Part shown: piece after piece, positions 61,395-64,000 of the stretch
How the letters are laid out: every line of letters begins with the position of its first letter
How positions within the stretch are numbered: the stretch's first letter is position 1
Source of the DNA: Sporolactobacillus shoreicorticis
GTDB taxonomy: Bacteria; Bacillota; Bacilli; Bacillales; Sporolactobacillaceae
Assembly: GCF_024125445.1 (NCBI RefSeq)
Contig: NZ_JAMXWM010000016.1
Span: 23,845 to 87,844 of the forward strand
Length of the DNA: 64,000 nucleotides
Reading direction: 5' to 3'
Position numbers and translations under genes: made by a program
The notes under the pieces: model-generated
Seen by the model: the letters and a program-made list of their open reading frames with translations, nothing else
What the model was told of the DNA's origin: nothing
The model's database searches: none

Positions 61395-62851
61395 AATGAT
61401 TCACCTGTTCCTTTCGTCCGAATCGTTGCCGACTGCTGCTTATGTTTCTTAAACCAATCCCTGAAATTTTCTTTGCTTGGTGCCGGAAGATCTCTGCCAT
61501 GAGTCCAAGGTTTCATCGGTCCCGGACCTTTTGGAATGGATCCGTTATGGACGAGCGGCTTTAACATAATCGGTGCCATTTTAGTGCCTGCTCTGAAAAT
61601 CGCTGGAGAGGATGCACCAATACTGAATCCCTTCATCGCTGCTCGTTCCATAACCGGCGGATGGCCACCGCCTTCCACGTATTTTTCACGATGACGTATT
61701 AACAGTTTATGCAATGGTATTTTTACAGGACAAGCCTCTGAACATGCTGCACAAAGACTGGAAGCATAGGGCAATTTGCCATACTCTTCGTATCCCCCTA
61801 GAATCGGTGAAAGCACTGCGCCGATTGGGCCCGGATAAATCGAACCGTAAGCATGTCCGCCGATATGTCTGTAGACAGGACATACATTGATACAGGCTGC
61901 ACAGCGGATACAGTGCAGCGCTGACTGAAAATCTGTTCCAAGAGCATTGGAACGCCCTGCATCAACAATAACTAAATGATAATCTTTTGGACTGTCAACA
62001 GCATCTTGATTTGGTTTTGGAGTTATATCCGTAACATAGGTCGTCAGGCGCTGACCAACTGAGCTTCGACAAAGCAAAGAAACCACAACATCAAGTTCTT
62101 TCCAGGTTGGAACAAGGCGTTCCATACCCATTACCGTGATCTGTGTTTCCGGAAAACTCGTCACCATGTTTGCATTGCCTTCATTCGTTACGAGGCAGAT
62201 ACTGCCGGTATCAGCGACCGCGAAGTTGCATCCGGTTATCCCCACATCAGCGTTCAAAAACTTGCTACGCAGTGTCTTGCGTGCAAATCCTGCCAGTTCT
62301 TTGGGGTCATCACTTCCTTCATAGCCCAATTTCCTGAATGCAACACGAATTTGCTGCCGGTTTTTATGAACGGATGGTACGACAATATGAGATGGCTGAT
62401 CATGATCGACTTGAAGAATAAACTCAGCAAGATCTGTTTCGAGTACTTCACAGCCTTCTTCTTCGAGTACCTCGTTCAAACTGATCTCTTCAGTGACCAT
62501 TGATTTTGCTTTAACTACATGCTTTGCATTTTTTTCTTTGCATACTTTTTTTATATAGTCGCGTGCTTCTTCCGCTGTTTCAGCGAAAAAAACATGTCCT
62601 CCGCGAGCTGCAAAATGATCACTCAACTGTTTCAGGTAATAATCTAGATTATTCAGTGTATGTGCCCTGATTTCTTCACCGGCACTTCGCCATTCTTCCC
62701 AATCACCTAGTGCTTTGTCCCCGATAGTTGCACTAAGCTTTCTTCCGCGCAGCCCATCCTGTGCTGAAGAAACGGCGTTCACCATAAAAGAGTCATGGAT
62801 TGCTTCGTCAACCCCATCAAAGAATGGTCGATTTCCGACTTTCATCGGCAT
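61391..62851 (-). CDS. lutB: lactate utilization iron-sulfur protein LutB
   Basis: 486 residues: an LUD-type domain in the N-terminal part ([19 protein letters not shown]) followed by two [4Fe-4S] clusters ([23 protein letters not shown] and [13 protein letters not shown]) and a C-terminal part. Electron-transfer subunit of the lactate oxidation complex. The ATG at 62851 follows AAGGAGCTG and overlaps the end of lutA by 35 bases. Confidence 0.94.
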   Translation of the reverse strand: MPMKVGNRPFFDGVDEAIHDSFMVNAVSSAQDGLRGRKLSATIGDKALGDWEEWRSAGEEIRAHTLNNLDYYLKQLSDHFAARGGHVFFAETAEEARDYIKKVCKEKNAKHVVKAKSMVTEEISLNEVLEEEGCEVLETDLAEFILQVDHDQPSHIVVPSVHKNRQQIRVAFRKLGYEGSDDPKELAGFARKTLRSKFLNADVGITGCNFAVADTGSICLVTNEGNANMVTSFPETQITVMGMERLVPTWKELDVVVSLLCRSSVGQRLTTYVTDITPKPNQDAVDSPKDYHLVIVDAGRSNALGTDFQSALHCIRCAACINVCPVYRHIGGHAYGSIYPGPIGAVLSPILGGYEEYGKLPYASSLCAACSEACPVKIPLHKLLIRHREKYVEGGGHPPVMERAAMKGFSIGASSPAIFRAGTKMAPIMLKPLVHNGSIPKGPGPMKPWTHGRDLPAPSKENFRDWFKKHKQQSATIRTKGTGESL

Positions 62852-63587
62852 AATGCTCAGCTCCTTCAGTTTGATGGCTATTCAAAATTTGTGCGATATG
62901 CAATACCTTTATCGGTTTTCCAAGCCGCTTCATTCGTCCGCCAATATTCATCAGACAGCTGGCATCGGCGCCAACGACCACTTCAGCATCAGTTTCTTCA
63001 ATATGACGAATTTTTTCATCAACCATTTGTTCTGATATAGGAAACATCTTCACAGAGAACGTACCCCCAAATCCGCAGCAGTCATAATTGTTCGGAAGCG
63101 GAACTAAATCAAGGCCTTTCACATGTTTCAGCAGCGTGTAGTGAGCCTCACGTTCACCAAGCAGTCGCGTCATGTGGCACGAGGTGTGCAGTGTCGCTCT
63201 TGCATGATATTCCGCGCCCACATCAACAACACCTAAGACACGTACAATAAACTGTGTAAATTCGTAGGTTCTGTTCGCAATGCGCTTCGCTTTTTCCTGC
63301 CATTCCGGTTCATCCGCAAAAAAATCAGGATATTCATGGAACATGGTCGCACATGATCCAGACGGACACACAATATAATCTGAATGTTCAAATGCTCGAA
63401 TCATGTTCTTCGCCGGACCTTTCGTATCCTTCGCGTAACCGCTATTATATGCCGGTTGTCCGCAGCAAACCTGCCCCTCAGGAATATCCACTTCACATCC
63501 TAGCCGTTCAAGAACCTCTGTTACATCTTTTAAAACATCAACGTAAAACAAGTCTCCCAAACATGTTGTAAACAGTGAAACCTTCAC
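62817..63587 (-). CDS. lutA: lactate utilization protein LutA (CCG-domain oxidoreductase)
   Basis: 256 residues with two CCG domains ([11 protein letters not shown] and [12 protein letters not shown]), which bind cofactor/iron-sulfur in this family. FTTCLGDLF at the start and [11 protein letters not shown] in the middle match LutA. I start at GTG 63587, which gives [10 protein letters not shown] like B. subtilis LutA; the ribosome site (TTGGGAT) is weak. The frame upstream is open to 63668. The C terminus extends about 20 residues past the usual end and overlaps lutB. No lutR gene adjoins in this window. Confidence 0.9.
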   Translation of the reverse strand: MKVSLFTTCLGDLFYVDVLKDVTEVLERLGCEVDIPEGQVCCGQPAYNSGYAKDTKGPAKNMIRAFEHSDYIVCPSGSCATMFHEYPDFFADEPEWQEKAKRIANRTYEFTQFIVRVLGVVDVGAEYHARATLHTSCHMTRLLGEREAHYTLLKHVKGLDLVPLPNNYDCCGFGGTFSVKMFPISEQMVDEKIRHIEETDAEVVVGADASCLMNIGGRMKRLGKPIKVLHIAQILNSHQTEGAEHYADESRKSTIL

Positions 63588-64000
63588 TAATCCCAACTTC
63601 TTTCTTTTTGATTTGTGACATTTTCTTAAGTTATACAATGTTTTCGTCACAAATTTATCACTCTTCAATCACATTTTATACATATATAAAAAAAGATCAA
63701 CCCAATTCAGTCAATTGTGATGATTAATTAGTTATAGTTCATATGCCTTTTTTCTATCTAATAATTATTCTATATAAGTTAAGGCTATAAAATTTCCTTA
63801 CTTCATTAGCGTCTATTGATTATACAGCCCACATGAATTAGACAACGACAAAGCTCATCTTCCCAAACTTCCACTGAATCATTTTCATAAAGATATAGTT
63901 TTAAATTCAATTATATAGTCTTTATTAATTTGCAATTTGTATCGTGTGATCATGAGAAAACAAAACCAGACTGCTTTAAGCAAATTTTTATTTTTATCAC
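63588..64000. other. AT-rich upstream region of lutABC to window end
   Basis: Contains an inverted repeat TTTGTGAC/GTCACAAA (63612-63653) and a candidate promoter on the minus strand (TTGATC 63695-63700, 16 bases, TAAAAT 63673-63678). The rest (63700-64000) is about 75 percent A+T and holds no convincing gene; a frame opening at ATG 63952 runs off the window edge and has no ribosome site. Confidence 0.45.
63612..63653. promoter_or_regulatory. inverted repeat in the lutA leader
   Basis: TTTGTGAC (63612-63619) and GTCACAAA (63646-63653) are perfect 8-bp complements 26 bases apart, between the candidate promoter and lutA. It may be an operator pair for a lactate-responsive or redox regulator; regulator not identified. 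Confidence 0.45.

Noticed and set aside
63952..64000. Frame beginning MRKQNQTALSKFLFLS at the window edge
   Set aside because: Only 16 codons are visible, there is no ribosome site, and I could not match it to KptA or a transposase with any confidence.
1..64000. CRISPR array, rRNA, tRNA, prophage or complete insertion sequence
   Set aside because: No regularly spaced repeats, no rRNA/tRNA signature, no integrase-flanked or transposase region seen; only housekeeping-type recombinase XerD.

Overview
The window looks like chromosomal core DNA of a low-to-moderate-GC, endospore-forming member of the Bacilli. The evidence is spoIIAA, dacF and spoIIM, a sporulation-type histidine kinase, CtsR, Fur and GlnR/TnrA-type operators, cre sites, a T-box, Bacillus-like ribosome binding sites with many GTG and TTG starts, and gene orders shared with Bacillus. 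A Sporolactobacillaceae-like bacterium is plausible, but I cannot fix the genus by eye. I saw no rRNA, tRNA, CRISPR array, complete insertion sequence or prophage.

Layout. 1-6.8 kb (minus strand) is a sporulation/housekeeping block: nudF, spoIIM, fur, yqzK, xerD-like, punA, dacF, spoIIAA. The order follows Bacillus, except that no phosphopentomutase gene lies between xerD and punA, and a decayed ArsR-type regulator gene sits between punA and dacF. 7-13.5 kb holds a broken MFS transporter gene, tag and pncA, a CDF metal exporter with its own operator, a VOC protein, deoD, a frameshifted NUDIX gene and an AI-2E-family permease. 13.7-17.2 kb is an acetoin dehydrogenase operon (acoABC, no E3) with two cre sites. 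17.2-27.7 kb holds an SDR, amtB, rnz, dinB, a YqjE-type peptidase, a 35-codon membrane peptide, a two-component system, a divergent EamA/LysR pair and a chorismate mutase. 27.8-32.5 kb is a branched-chain 2-oxoacid dehydrogenase operon with its own E3.

32.7-49.1 kb holds a DUF4003 protein, a YtrA-like regulator with an ABC transporter, an MscS channel, a DUF4064-like protein, an HPr-fold protein without phosphorylation sites, a heterodimeric BmrCD-like multidrug exporter behind a 32-residue leader peptide and attenuator, a CtsR-controlled hsp20, topB, an SGNH hydrolase, a split ThrE exporter and gpmA. 49.2-53 kb is a Fur-box ferrous iron operon (feoA, feoA, feoB, Cys-rich protein, HMA-domain protein). 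53-58 kb holds a sporulation-type kinase, two small envelope proteins, merR-patB divergent from a small membrane protein across a 19-bp-spaced MerR-type promoter, and a thioredoxin-fold protein. 58-60.7 kb is proBA behind a proline-type T-box, and 60.7-63.6 kb is lutABC.

The genes suggest a flexible lifestyle: lactate, acetoin and branched-chain oxoacid use, ferrous iron uptake, drug and metal export, and sporulation. Nothing in the window is clearly a new multi-gene system. The observations most worth checking are the leader-peptide attenuator, the MerR-type divergent module, the XerD-like recombinase lacking two catalytic histidines, the HPr-fold protein without its histidine, and a possible structured RNA between gpmA and the feo cluster.
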